From: Aurelia coerulea
Taxonomy: Eukaryota; Cnidaria; Scyphozoa; Semaeostomeae; Ulmaridae
Assembly (NCBI GenBank): GCA_039566865.1
Contig: CM076952.1
Coordinates: forward strand, 12,110,501 to 12,174,500
Length of the DNA stretch: 64,000 bases
Direction of reading: 5' to 3'
Both the position numbers and the translations under genes were made by a program. Each line of letters begins with the position of its first letter. Position 1 is the stretch's first letter. This document shows positions 40,759 through 51,479 of this stretch, in pieces. The notes under the pieces were generated by a model, which was not told where the DNA came from, searched no databases, and worked only from the letters and a program-made list of their open reading frames with translations.

Positions 40759-43680
40759 TGGTGTCGAAGTGTAAATAATGCAAAGAGCGAAGCAAAGCCC
40801 AAAGCCAAAGCAACTAAAAAAGGGAATGGTCTGAAGATCGCAGCTCTTAACATAGTCTCACTCAGAAAGCATAGACACGAATTGAATGTATTACTCCATG
40901 AAAATGATATTGATATTATAGCTTTGTTAAGCAGTAAGATTGAGGACCCAGCTCTTTCAATTGAGGGTTACAAACTTTTTAGGCATGACAGGGATGAAAT
41001 GGGAGGTGGTGTAGCAATCTACCTAAAAGAACAAATTCCTGATCCCCTCCAAATTATAAAAAGTGACACCCTTGAGTTGCTCTGCCTTGAGGTTAAAGCA
41101 AACAAAGGGAAATCCTTTTACCTGATTAGCTGGTATCGACCACCCACTGGGGAAACAGATACTGCAACATTCGAAAATCTACGTGAATTTCTCAAAAAAC
41201 TTGACAGAGATGAAAAAGAAATTATTCTAGTTGGTGATACGAATTGTGATTTCAGGGGTTCCCCCTTAAATGCAAATTCAAAAAAGCTACAATCAGTGTA
41301 CGCTGAATACCAAATAGAGCAACTGATCAACGCTTATACGAGGGTAGCAATAAGTAAGGGGGCAAATGGACAGTCTCAAATAAGTCATTCGTTGATTGAC
41401 CATTTCTCTACCAACAAACGTAAGTACATTCTAGAATCGGGCGTGCTTGAAACAGCTATGGTAGACCACTACATGGTTTATGCGATTAGAAAGGTAAATG
41501 CATGGAGACTCAATACCAAAAATGAAAACAAAATTGTTGAAAGTAGAAATATGAAAAATTATAATAAAACTGCTTTCCAACAAGACCTTGATGCCATTGA
41601 CTGGAAAAGCCTTTTGGAACCTTTTTCTCAGGACCCTAGTAAGATGGCATCTGTATTCCAAGAATTGTTTGATGCAATTCTCAGCCTACATGCTCCAATT
41701 CGAAAACAAAAAAGGAAAAGTGAATATGCTCCATGGCTCAATGCACGCATAAGGTCTCTGATGATGAGAAGGGATAAAGCAAAAAAGGACGCAAGGCGCA
41801 ATCCCGAAATCTGGCCTTCGTATAAGAAACTAAGAAACGAAGTTACAGAGGCCATCCGGATCGCAATGCAGGACCATTATTCAGGTCTAATTGAACAAAA
41901 CAAAACCGACCCAAAGAAAATGTGGCGAACCATTAACAAAGTGTTAGACAGAGATTCCTCTAAGGTACCAGTCACTAGCTTAAACTGCGAAGGCAAACTT
42001 TTAACTAATGACAGTAAAATTGCCAATGCGTTTAACAAGCACTTTGTCTCAGTTGGTCCAAAACTAGCAAAAGAAATCAGAACCGAACCGAATGATGACC
42101 CGCTTGTCACAATAAGTGGCAAAAATTCTACGATTTCGAATTTCAAGACAGTAGATACTCAATACATCTTAAGAGCACTAACAGAGCTGAAAAACGGCAA
42201 AGCCAGTGGGCCAGATAGAATTCCTGTCGGACTAGTCAAAGATGCATCCGAATTCATCGCTCTCCCCCTTACTCTAATCTATAACTCATCGCTGGTCGCG
42301 GGAGTTTTTCCAGATATCTGGAAGGTTGCAAGGGTAACCCCAAATTTTAAGTCAGGTGCAAGGGATGACATGAATAATTACAGGCCTATATCCGTTCTAT
42401 CCATATTTGCAAGGATTCTGGAAAAAATTGCTCATGATCAGCTGATCGACTATTTCAAAGAGAAACAGTTGCTAAAAAAGAATCAGCATGCGTTTCGTAA
42501 GCTACACTCAACAATCACATCTCTAGTAAAGAGTACTGATGAATGGCATAATAACATTGATTCTCAAAAGGTCAATATGGCGATGTTTTTGGATTTAAAA
42601 AAGGCCTTCGATACGGTGGATCACAAAATACTGCTCGAAAAACTTTCTAGGTATGGCGTGCAGGGTAAGGTGATTAGCTGGTTTCGATCCTACCTCACTG
42701 AACGAAAACAGTTTTGCAGAATCAATGGTAAATGTTCTATGTCTTTGGGGGTAACCTGTGGCATTCCCCAGGGTTCCTGCCTAGGCCCCCTTCTCTTCAT
42801 CATATACCTTAACGACTTTGAAGAATGTTTACAGTTTTCTTCGGCGAGCATGTATGCTGATGATACGCACACAACGATAGCCTCTGAAGATATTAACGAA
42901 CTTGCCGAGATGATGCAGGAGGAGCTACAGAACATTTCTGAGTGGATGAGGGTCAATAAGTTAAGTGCCAATCCAAAAAAGACTGTGTTTATGCTTATCG
43001 GCCATCCACGTAGAATTAACAAAATTGAACCTCTGGCTCCATTGAAACTTAATGACACAGAAATAAAACGAGTGACAAAAACTAAATCACTAGGGGTTAT
43101 TGTGGACGAGAATCTAAGTTGGAAGGAACACTTCAAATCCTTGAAAGGTAAAGTAGCAAGTGGTTTGTCTGCACTGAAAAAACTTAAAAACGTTCTTCCG
43201 CAATCTAAGCTATGTGAGGTTTACCATGCGCTGGTTGAAAGTCACCTCCGATATGGGAATGTTATCTGGGGTAGCCTGCCCAACACGAAGCTGCAAACGC
43301 TTCAGCGTCTACAGAACAGGGCCTTCTCAATTATTCAAAATGCTAGAATAAAGGACCCCTGGATCAATAACGGGCTGAACGTTGATCAAATCATCTATTT
43401 TGACAGATCTATCATGACACACAAAATAGTCCACAAGCAGTGCCCTGAGAGCCTCTGGAACAAGTATAGTCAGAGGAATGAAATTTCTAGGTATAACACA
43501 AGAAACAATAGAAATCTCGACATCCCAAAGTTTAAACTTGAGTGTACAAAAAAAAGTTTCCACCTTTCCGGGCTTAAAGCTTGGAATGAAATACCAATCG
43601 AAATAAGGGAAATCCCCTCGCTCTATCAGTTTAAAAGAAAATTGAAAACGCATTTAAAGAGCTCAGTAAACCCTAGCTAA
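40759..43680 (+). CDS. LINE ORF2: APE endonuclease and reverse transcriptase
   Basis: Frame open from the ORF1 TAG to TAA 43680. The endonuclease starts with GLKIAALNIVSLRKH, upstream of the first in-frame ATG at 40999, so no ATG precedes it. Endonuclease motifs are GDTNCDF, IDH and VDH; where a catalytic Glu is expected (xNETK) the copy has LLSSK, with Ser at 40930-40932. RT motifs are GKASGPDRIP, FLDLKKAFDTVDH, GIPQGSCLGPLLF and YADD (42853-42864). The C-terminal part has YGNVIWG, LQRLQNRA and LSGLKAWNEIP. No frameshifts. The clade is CR1/L2-like. The in-frame TAG suggests readthrough or reinitiation, or a single disabling change. Confidence 0.88.
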   Translation, partial: WCRSVNNAKSEAKPKAKATKKGNGLKIAALNIVSLRKHRHELNVLLHENDIDIIALLSSKIEDPALSIEGYKLFRHDRDEMGGGVAIYLKEQIPDPLQIIKSDTLELLCLEVKANKGKSFYLISWYRPPTGETDTATFENLREFLKKLDRDEKEIILVGDTNCDFRGSPLNANSKKLQSVYAEYQIEQLINAYTRVAISKGANGQSQISHSLIDHFSTNKRKYILESGVLETAMVDHYMVYAIRKVNAWRLNTKNENKIVESRNMKNYNKTAFQQDLDAIDWKSLLEPFSQDPSKMASVFQELFDAILSLHAPIRKQKRKSEYAPWLNARIRSLMMRRDKAKKDARRNPEIWPSYKKLRNEVTEAIRIAMQDHYSGLIEQNKTDPKKMWRTINKVLDRDSSKVPVTSLNCEGKLLTNDSKIANAFNKHFVSVGPKLAKEIRTEPNDDPLVTISGKNSTISNFKTVDTQYILRALTELKNGKASGPDRIPVGLVKDASEFIALPLTLIYNSSLVAGVFPDIWKVARVTPNFKSGARDDMNNYRPISVLSIFARILEKIAHDQLIDYFKEKQLLKKNQHAFRKLHSTITSLVKSTDEWHNNIDSQKVNMAMFLDLKKAFDTVDHKILLEKLSRYGVQGKVISWFRSYLTERKQFCRINGKCSMSLGVTCGIPQGSCLGPLLFIIYLNDFEECLQFSSASMYADDTHTTIASEDINELAEMMQEELQNISEWMRVNKLSANPKKTVFMLIGHPRRINKIEPLAPLKLNDTEIKRVTKTKSLGVIVDENLSWKEHFKSLKGKVASGLSALKKLKNVLPQSKLCEVYHALVESHLRYGNVIWGSLPNTKLQTLQRLQNRAFSIIQNARIKDPWINNGLNVDQIIYFDRSIMTHKIVHKQCPESLWNKYSQRNEISRYNTRNNRNLDIPKFKLECTKKSFHLSGLKAWNEIPIEIREIPSLYQFKRKLKTHLKSSVNPS

Positions 43681-43850
43681 AACACGACTCCCAGGAAGAT
43701 CAGATCTCAGCCTGGATCCAATCCTAGCTAATACCAAATTTTAAATTTTGTTTTTCATTTTTCATTTAAAACAAACTTGTAACTTTTGTAGTTTAATTTT
43801 GTACTGATGGGATATCGTGTAAAAATATGAATTAATAAAAAAAAAATAAA
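43681..43850 (+). other. LINE 3' UTR with A-rich tail
   Basis: About 150 bp after the stop, ending in AATTAATAAAAAAAAAATAA-type A-rich sequence just before the microsatellite resumes. An A-rich tail is less usual for CR1/L2 elements, which often end in short tandem repeats. Confidence 0.6.
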
Positions 43851-43946
43851 AAAATATACCTATATACCTATATACCTATATACCTATATACCTATATACC
43901 TATATACCTATATACCTATATACCTATATACCTATATACCTATATA
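43851..43946 (+). repeat. 8-bp microsatellite (CTATATAC)n, 3' side of the LINE
   Basis: About eleven units in the same phase and orientation as the 5' side, followed by AGAGAGATAGGAATCAGGAA, where dispersed repeat R resumes. Confidence 0.92.
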
Positions 43947-44470
43947 GAGAGATAGGAATCAGGAATGTTGCAACAATAGGCATTATTTATCCACACAATC
44001 GAAACAATCAGCGAAGCATTTGAGATATTTATAGGCATTGTTAATGAATAGAATCAAAACAATTCCAATATATTTGGGCTAACAATCAAATTTGGGGTAG
44101 TTGCCAATTGACATTTCCTCATTAAGACTAATTACTACTTGCTCCTAACATTAATCCAGCTGCCAACTCATTACAAGGCAATCTTCAAAATTTGACCTCT
44201 TTGACCTGGCACACTGCCCTTACTGTTTGAAATCTTTGATATGAATAACTGCTAGTAAGGGAACCTACCAGTCCATAAAATACTATCAAGAAACAATTGT
44301 GTGACTGTTGTAGTTGCAACTCTTGTCAGGATAAAGTAAAAATTTATCAATATTGTCCGCCATTCTTTAGTTTCACTCAGGGCGGCAGGAAGCATCTTAA
44401 AATTGGAGGGGCACGGCATTTCAATTGCACTTTTTTCGTAAGAAGGGCACTTTTACACAAATCAGATTTT
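43947..44470 (+). repeat. Dispersed repeat R, main body of the split copy
   Basis: Blocks GGAATGTTGCAACAATAGGC, CAATCAGCGAAGCATTTGAG, TTGACCTCTTTGACCTGGC and GCAGGAAGCATCTTAAA recur at 51500-51862, 60380-60572 and 61800-62620. No ORF. The type of element is unknown. Confidence 0.8.
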
Positions 44471-44930
44471 TGACGGCAAAAATGTGATATACAGAGGCGC
44501 CGGAGGCTCAATGATGCGGCGGGGGCAGGAATCGTAGAAAGGGCACCTTAGGGTGTCAAAATTTGCCGTTGAAAATAATCGGGAATCGTCATTTAGGATA
44601 TTGTGCTCAACATCTATTTCGACACGGGTGTCGCCAGCCCAAAAAGCTGGGGCGGAAAGGTATAAGGGGGTCTGAGGGCAAAGCACCCAGAAAAAATTCT
44701 CCTGACCACGCCCTTTAGGCCCTCGGAAAACGTGGGAAACGCCCTTCAGACACTCGGAGAACATAATGGGAATGCTCTTTTTATTACTTTGATCTATTTA
44801 GATATTTCTGGAAAAGCAACCATCTCAAGCAGTACTTTTTACAACAGCGTGCATTTTTGTGCAACAAAAATCGAAACAGAGAAGAACATCATACATTTAT
44901 TTACGAGGAAGGAAAAAATATGGTTAGAAA

Positions 44931-45869
44931 CAGCGGCGTGGCCAGGGCAAATTAAGTGGGAGGGGAATGTAAAATGAGGGGGTCTGAAAATTTTTGGGGC
45001 CACGCCCTTTACTTTGGCTTAGAATGCATCTTCCAATATCATGCTTGCCTTTAGCGACGAGGAAACCTTGATTGTTTTGGTTTTGTGACAGTTATGCTAT
45101 AAATCAGAGCACGAGGAAAATTTGTGAAGAAGTATCCTTTACTTTGGCTTAGAATGCATCTTCCAATGTCATGCTTGCCTTTAGCGACAAGGAAATCTTG
45201 ATTGTTTTGGTTTTGTGACAGTTATGCTATAAATCAGAGCACGAGAAAATTTTTGAAGAAGTATCCTTTACTTTGCCTTAGAATGCATCTCCCAATGTCA
45301 TGCTTGCCTTTAGCGACAAGGAAATCTTGATTGTTTTGGTTTTGTGACAGTTATGCTATAAATCAGAGCACGAGAAAATTTTTTGAAGAAGTATCCTTTA
45401 CTTTGGCTTAGAATGCATCTCCCAATGTCATGCTTGCCTTTAGCGACAAGGAAATCTTGATTGTTTTGGTTTTGTGACAGTTATGCTATAAATCAGAGCA
45501 CGAGAAAATTTTTTGAAGAAGTATCCTTTACTTTGGCTTAGAATGCATCTCCCAATGTCATGCTTGCCTTTAGCGACAAGGAAATCTTGATTGTTTTGGT
45601 TTTGTGACAGTTATGCTATAAATCAGAGCACGAGGAAAATTTTTGAAGAAGTATCCTTTACTTTGGCTTAGAATGCATCTCCCAATATCATGCTTGCCAG
45701 TGGTAAAATGGAAGATTTGACATTTCTCGGAAAATTCTTACCCAACCTATACCCAGCTATTTTCCGCTATTTTCTCCTCGGTTTTAGAGGAATCTCGAGG
45801 ACCATCTTTTGACAAAAGTGGGGGGGGGGGCAATTGCCCCCCATACCCCCCACCGTGGCCACGCCACTG
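44931..45869 (+). mobile_element. hAT MITE with internal tandem array, intact ends
   Basis: CAGCGGCGTGGCCAGGG at the left and GTGGCCACGCCACTG at the right. The 8-bp target duplication GTTAGAAA is exact (44923-44930 and 45870-45877). The interior is the array described separately. The right terminal part has GGAAAATTCTTACCCAACCT and a G/C homopolymer hairpin. The perfect duplication makes this the best-preserved copy of the family. No ORF. Confidence 0.9.
45005..45700 (+). repeat. Tandem array of 129-130-bp units in the hAT MITE
   Basis: CCTTTACTTTGG recurs at about 45136, 45265, 45395, 45525 and 45655, giving a period of 129-130 bp. Units are nearly identical to one another. They differ from the 124-bp unit at 60997-61245 by an added GTTTTGGTTTT stretch. 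Confidence 0.92.
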
Positions 45870-46179
45870 GTTAGAAATTTAATTTTAAGGCCTTTCTCGA
45901 AATCTTCAATAAAGGAATTGAGAATTCAGGAGGAAGGCCAGTTATCACAAAAGTTTCAAGTCAATAAAAATCTACCCTTCCCAATCTTTTTGACTGATTT
46001 CAAGAAATTATAACATCGACTCTGTGAAAACTGTGGTCGACATGTCCACCCCAGACCACCCCGTGGCGACGCTACTGTCCTTCGAACGTACTGTAATCTT
46101 GAGAGCAGAAGGAATCGTTCTATTATTGTGACTGCGGACGAGAAACAACTCGCTTCCAACTAACAGGCGCGATTAATCA

Positions 46180-46800
46180 AGAGTTCTGTAAAATGCATTT
46201 TTTGGAAAGGGCACTTTGCTGCCCCCGCGCTGCCCCCGTACCGTTAGGGCAACGGGGGCAGCTGCCCCCGCTGCTCCCGTGGCTCCGGCGCCCTTGGTGA
46301 TATATAGAAGAAAATAGTGTGAATGCTGATAGATATCCGATTTCTTTCACAATGAAACAAAGTGAGAAGTAAACATAACTTGATACCAAAGTAAATAATA
46401 ACAAAATTCAGCGACTTTCTGTCCGCATCGGTCTTTAAAAGGGGCACATCCAAAGACAAAAAGGGGCATTTCTTCGTTTGTTGCAAAAACCTTTCGGGGG
46501 GTACGTGCCCCCAGTGGCCTCCAATGGCCCCCAGTGGCCCCCAGTGGCCCCCAGTTCCTACGTCTCTGGACTATCGCTACATCTAATGTAATAGTTCTGA
46601 TGCATATCAAGAGATGTGGTTTGCTTCATCAAGTGTGCTCGTTATTAGACTACAGCCATTTCGATATAAACTAAATCTTACATTGCTATTGGAAATAAAT
46701 ATTCTATTACTTTGAGGCAAGCTACGTGCATGATCTCATTCTTCAAACATGGCTAATGGGGGCTTTTAATTGTGTTTGAAGAATGAAAACATTAAGGAGG
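46180..46800 (-). repeat. Fragments of dispersed repeat R plus GC-rich tandem words
   Basis: 46300-46480 matches the 62410-62600 part of R (AGAAAATAGTGTGAATGCTG, GTGAGAAGTAAACATAACTT). 46728-46800 matches the 60262-60340 part. Between are CCCCCAGTGGCC tandem words (46508-46555) and a GGGGGCAGCTGCCCCC palindrome near 46256-46271. Confidence 0.6.
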
Positions 46801-47078
46801 GGCTTGTTGCCAATCCGCTCTTGGATCTTTCTATTGCTTGTTTTGTTATTACACACGTTTTTTCAGCTCCCGGGAGACAGACACCACCGCCGACTTTAGC
46901 GGCTCTTAACTCTGCGCTTTCTTTGGTCTTCCTGTTGCCGCCTTTGGCTACACCCCTATTTTACCTTTTGTGACTTATTGTATTAAGCAGGATCCCGCTT
47001 ACGCTATTGTTTTGTGTGTTGTTTTTGAATTTCGAGATCGATATGTATGCTCCTTCTGATTTTTAAAAGTCATTATTG

Positions 47079-47832
47079 ATGAAGTCGAGTGAGATTTTTG
47101 ATCAAATTGAGAAAACCTTAGAGTTTTTAGAGAGGGAAGGTAAAGAGATCATTCTCCTTGGTGACACTAATTGTGACATCTTGTCGAACTACCCTACCCA
47201 ACGGCCTGAAGGTGCACCAAATTTACCGCCTCACTCAAATCGATTGCTAGATATTTATAATCTTTTTGGACTCCATCAGCTTATAGTAACAGCCACAGGA
47301 GAGACAATCTCATCATCCACGTTAATAGACCATGTGGCTACTAACAATAAGTCAAATATTGTTATTTCAGGAGTTCACCCTCTTGGCATTAGTGACCATT
47401 ATTTGGTGTATTGTATTAGAAAATTCCGTGGCTCTGTAAAGAAACAGCACAAAATTATTTCTACAAGTCTGAAAAACTTTAATAAAACTGAGTTTTTGAA
47501 TGACTTACTTTCAGTAGACTGGAAAGGTATTGTTTCCGATACTGACGACATTAATACAATTGTTAAGCAATGGTCCCATACATTCTCACTCATTCTTGAG
47601 AAGCATGCTCCCATGCGTAATAAACGTGTGTCTGAGAAATTTTCCCCATGGCTGACTAAGGAGTTTCAGACTATGTCTGCCACACGTGACAGACTACGTA
47701 AACAGGCCGTAAGACCCAAATCCCAAATTTTGATGTAAGCTTATAGGCAGTTACGTAACAGAGTTAACGAGTTGAACTTGGACCTGAAGCGTGAGTTTTT
47801 CACAAAGAAGATTTCGTCTTATGCTGGTGATG
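47079..47832 (+). pseudogene. CR1-type LINE ORF2, endonuclease part (5'-truncated)
   Basis: Begins within the APE endonuclease (EREGKEIILLGDTNCDIL). It continues with STLIDHVATNN and GISDHYLVYCIRKFRG, then FNKTEFLNDLLSVDWKGI, HAPMRNKRVSEKFSPWLTKE and RDRLRKQA. A TAA at 47736-47738 interrupts it, but the frame continues AYRQLRNRVNELNLDLKREF to SSYAGDV, where the MITE at 47837 inserted. The first third of the endonuclease is missing. The coding sequence is closely related in arrangement to the LINE at 39.2-43.8 kb. Confidence 0.85.
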
Positions 47833-47836
47833 TTAA

Positions 47837-48398
47837 AGAGCCACTGCTGACATATGTGCTTTGCGCCTGTGCGAATCCCACAATGCATTGCTTCTTCGAC
47901 TTTCTGGGTGTCTAAAAGTGTTTTTTGTCCTAGCATGTCAACATTACAACGGATGTGGAAAGAAGCCTACCTCAATTCCACTGTTGCCTCCTCCATCATT
48001 ATCTTCATCGCTTTCTTCTTGGACGGTCATGATGCGTGATCCGTAGATATGTGGATTATTTCCTGTCGTTCTTGTTGTTGTACGGTTTAGTTTGCCATAT
48101 CGAACGGTTCAAATACGAAGTTTAAATTACGAAAGAAAATGACGAGGCCATTTCCATTTTGCCCTCCAGAGGACTGTATTTCAAATTAACATGATAAAAC
48201 AGACGCTATAAGTAAAGAAAGGGCCTATAGAATTGTGGTTAATACGTGTGAAATGTTCAGCTCTTGTTTTCAGCAATGACGGAAATATAAAACAATAAAC
48301 GATAATAAGCGCAAACTAACATTGTTCTTCGTCGCCATTGGTGTTTACCTCCTTTAAATTTTCTAAGCGCGCAAAGCACTTATGTCAGCAGTGGCTCT
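47837..48398 (+). mobile_element. TTAA-flanked MITE in LINE ORF2
   Basis: AGAGCCACTGCTGACATATG at the left and the inverted CTTATGTCAGCAGTGGCTCT at the right, extending through GTGCTTTGCGC. TTAA is on both sides (47833-47836 and 48399-48402). Removing the element and one TTAA rejoins the reading frame at DV-KGSWKII. The TTAA duplication suggests piggyBac-type mobilisation, although the ends lack the CCCTA start of the other TTAA MITEs here. Confidence 0.88.
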
Positions 48399-48402
48399 TT
48401 AA

Positions 48403-50194
48403 GGGGTCATGGAAAATTATTAACCAAGTTCTAAACAAAAAATCCAAGACTACTCATTTTTCATGTCTAAGTGTTGAGGGTGAAACAATACTTGACAATA
48501 AGGCTATCGCTGAATCCATGAATAATTTTTTCTTTGGCATTGGTAAAAAACTCAGTGACAAAATACCGGATACGGTAAATCCACTCTTGGGAAATGAATA
48601 TTCTGTCAATAAAGAAAATACTAAGTTCCACTTTAAGCCCGTGGATACACGTCAGGTCGAAAAGGTCTTTGGAAAATTCAAATCATCTATGGGATCTGGG
48701 CCTGATGGCATTGCCAACTTTTTCTTGAAAGCTGGACTTCCAATCTTGGCCGATTCTCTTTGCGACATGTTTAATCTCTCTTTAGCTACTGGTGTTTTCC
48801 CGGATAGTTGGAAAATTGCAAGAGTTGCCCCTATATTTAAAAGTGGCCAACAGAATGATCGCTCAAATTGCAGACCCATATCAGTTCTCCCTTTTTTATC
48901 AAGGGTGTTTGAAAAGTTGGTTTACAATCAGCTTTATGAGTATATGGACGGAAATAAGCAACTTTTTTCGCATCAATCCGGTTTTAGGAGTTTGCACTCT
49001 GTAGTTACATCCCTTTTAAACAATACCAATGATTGGTACGTCAATATAGATAATGGAAAATGCACTGCTATGGTCTTCATCGACCTTAAGAAAGCATTTG
49101 ACACGGTCAATCATCAAATTCTTCTCGCGAAACTGAAGAAATATGGCATTGATGGCCTCGAATATTTATGGTTCCAATCTTACTTAGAAAACAGATGTCA
49201 GTTCTGTAAAGTTAATGGTGCATGTTCTGATTTGCACGATATTGATTGTGGTGTTCCTCAGGGGTCGTGCTTAGGACCACTCCTTTTTCTAATCTACATT
49301 AATGATCTTCCTTTGGCACTCAATAAATGTAATCTGACAATGTATGCTGACGATACTAGCATCTCATATGCCTCTAAAAACATCGAAGAGCTTAATACTA
49401 CACTAAATAAGGATCTCGATTGTCTAAACAAATGGTTGCAGGGTAACAAACTGTCGTTAAATGTTGTAAAGACGCAAGCGATGGTTATAGGTTCCCAACC
49501 AAACCTGAAGAAGATTGCTGAAAAGAAAGTAGATTCTCCAACTTTTTCTATTGGAGGCTCTGACATAAATCTAGTTAACAATGTGAAATATTTAGGTGTT
49601 CAACTTGACAGTAATCTTGACTGGAATCAGCACATGAAAGTCTTATGTGGCAAAGTATCTCGTGCTTTAGGCTTTCTCAAGTATGCTAAGAAATTCGTAC
49701 CGAAACCTACTCTGATACAAATGTACAGAGGCATTGTCGAGCCACACTTTCGCTACTGTTGCTCTGTATGGGGAAGCTATGGCGAAGCTAGATTGCAAGC
49801 TCTGCAAAAATTGCAAAATCGAGCTGCAAGGATTGTCTCAAATAGCAGTTATGATACATCTGCGACCCTTTTGATTAAGAACCTTAAATGGCTTACTGTC
49901 AGTGATATGATTAAAAGTGAAACAGCTACGGTTACGTATAAAGCAATAACTGGCCTTGCACCTAGCTATCTTTCTGATTTGTTCACAAAAAATTCTGACC
50001 GAAATATTGATATTAGCTTGCGAAATGCAGCCACTGATCTCTATATCCCAAGGATGACAACCTGCAAAGGACAAAAAGCGATATCTTTTCGTGGCGCTAG
50101 AACTTGGAATCAGCTTCCGTTGGATGTAAAACAAGCAAATTCGCTTAATTCGTTTAAATGCCAACTAAAAAACCATCTGCAGCCTTCTGCTTGA
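48403..50194 (+). CDS. CR1-type LINE ORF2, RT part
   Basis: The open frame starts inside the MITE at 48338 with no ATG; genuine LINE sequence begins KGSWKIINQVLNKKSK. RT blocks: FKSSMGSGPDGIANFFLKAG, NCRPISVLPFLSRVFEKLVY, FIDLKKAFDTVNHQ, GVPQGSCLGPLLFLIYINDL and MYADDTSIS (YADD 49343-49354). C-terminal blocks: GIVEPHFRYCCSVWGSYGEA, LQNRAARIV and ISFRGARTWNQLP. This half is free of stops. The copy as a whole is dead because of the TAA and the MITE upstream. Confidence 0.9.
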
Positions 50195-50426
50195 ACATTT
50201 GATTGTGATTTTTCGTCCCATTCACCAGTTTTGATTTTACTCTTTTTAATTTTTTATCATAAGTATTCTAGTTAGATTTTTTAGATTTTATCACTTGTAA
50301 TTATGTTATTTTAGAAAAGTATTGTTAATTTTGTAAGCTTTTTAACACGGCCCCCTGTAAAGCAGTCGTTGATTGATGGGGCCACCGTGTATAAATAATT
50401 AAAAATGAATGAAATGAATGAAAGGC
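50195..50426 (+). repeat. CR1-type LINE 3' UTR and (AATG)n tail
   Basis: About 200 bp, with a CACGGCCCCCTGTAAAGCAG and GGGGCCACCGTG stem-like pair near 50346-50390. The end is AAAAATGAATGAAATGAATG. The same ATGA-type tail ends element A at 3.67 kb, supporting common descent. Confidence 0.75.
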
Positions 50427-50440
50427 TTACGCCGAAACGT

Positions 50441-50740
50441 TTAACCCTATTTTGGTTGGGGGGCAAATTTGCCCTCCCTAGTAGACTTTTTGTTATAACT
50501 CTGCCAGGAGAACAATTACAGCTCTGAAACTTTCTGACTTTTTGCTGCTACTTATTATGGAACGACTCAAAAAGTTTTATAAAAATATTTTGACAATTAG
50601 GGGGAGGGAGACAATTTTCCGGACTTGACTCTGTCAAAATCGCCAATTGTCAAATATTAATTTTCGCGAAAGAAGTTGCAAAATTGCAATATTTTGAAAA
50701 TATATTTCGCGGGGTAGTGTTATTTGATGTAATCTATCAT
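50441..50740 (+). mobile_element. piggyBac-type MITE, left end only
   Basis: TTAACCCTATTTTGGTTGGG, then GGGCAAATTTGCCC, an inner palindrome like those of the TTAA MITEs at 25924 and 58313. No matching right end is found before the Penelope fragment at 50787. Treated as a truncated copy. Confidence 0.55.
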
Positions 50741-50786
50741 AATTCTCATGTTTGGATGGAAATAATGCTCCAAATTAATCTGGGGG

Positions 50787-51296
50787 TTGCTTTTAGGTGA
50801 CCTCGCCTTAAAGCAACCTCCAAACCTTACTTCGATTCTAACGAATGCGAAATTTACATCCATCCCATTTGTGAGACAAGAACCCGGAATTAAATTATGC
50901 AATAAAGCACAATGCAAATTATGCCGTTTATATCTACAGCCAGTTAAGAATTTCAAAACTGCAAATGGAACCATATGGGATATCAAATCAGAAATTACCT
51001 GCAGTAGCAAAAACATCATATATTTTCTCTCGTGTAATTTATGTGATGGTCAAATGAACTACATCGGCCAAACAACGAATTTACGTCAGAGAATGAAGAA
51101 TCACATATCTGAGTCAAGAAACGGAGTTTCTTCTTGCAATTTTCCAAAACATGTACATAACTGCGGAAAATCTAATAAAAACCTTAAAGAACCTTTCTTC
51201 AAAATTTACGCATTTGTGAAACTTAAGGACAATAAATCACTCTTAGAATACGAAAGCAAACTTTTCAACAGAGGACACGCCATAATGAACCAATAA
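50787..51296 (+). pseudogene. Penelope-like element, GIY-YIG endonuclease fragment
   Basis: Open frame without an ATG start, reading PNLTSILTNAKFTSIPF, a Cys cluster (LCNKAQCKLCRLY), ITCSSKNIIYFLSCNLC and the nuclease core MNYIGQTTNLRQRMKNHISE with the Arg. It continues to HVHNCGK, LKDNKSLLEYESKLFN and the stop. Only the C-terminal third of a Penelope-like protein is present; the RT is absent, so it is a 5'-truncated insert. It is from a different lineage to the copy at 35736, since linker and nuclease differ in most positions. Confidence 0.8.
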
Positions 51297-51479
51297 TCTT
51301 ATATTTCCTGTCGGTAATCCTCTATTTAGTTGATAAATCGTAAAAACGCTCTAGCTCTACAGTTAGTCACACTCTGATGATAACGTAAGTTTGAAAAGCC
51401 TCAGTGTGCTGAAAAATCTGTCCGTTTTTTGCGTCCGTTTTTCTCCTAGTACCTAATATTTAGGTTATACTACAGTACC

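Noticed and set aside
42690..43136. Minus-strand 148-residue ORF opposite the LINE RT
   Set aside because: It is antisense to strongly conserved RT motifs on the plus strand; shadow ORF.
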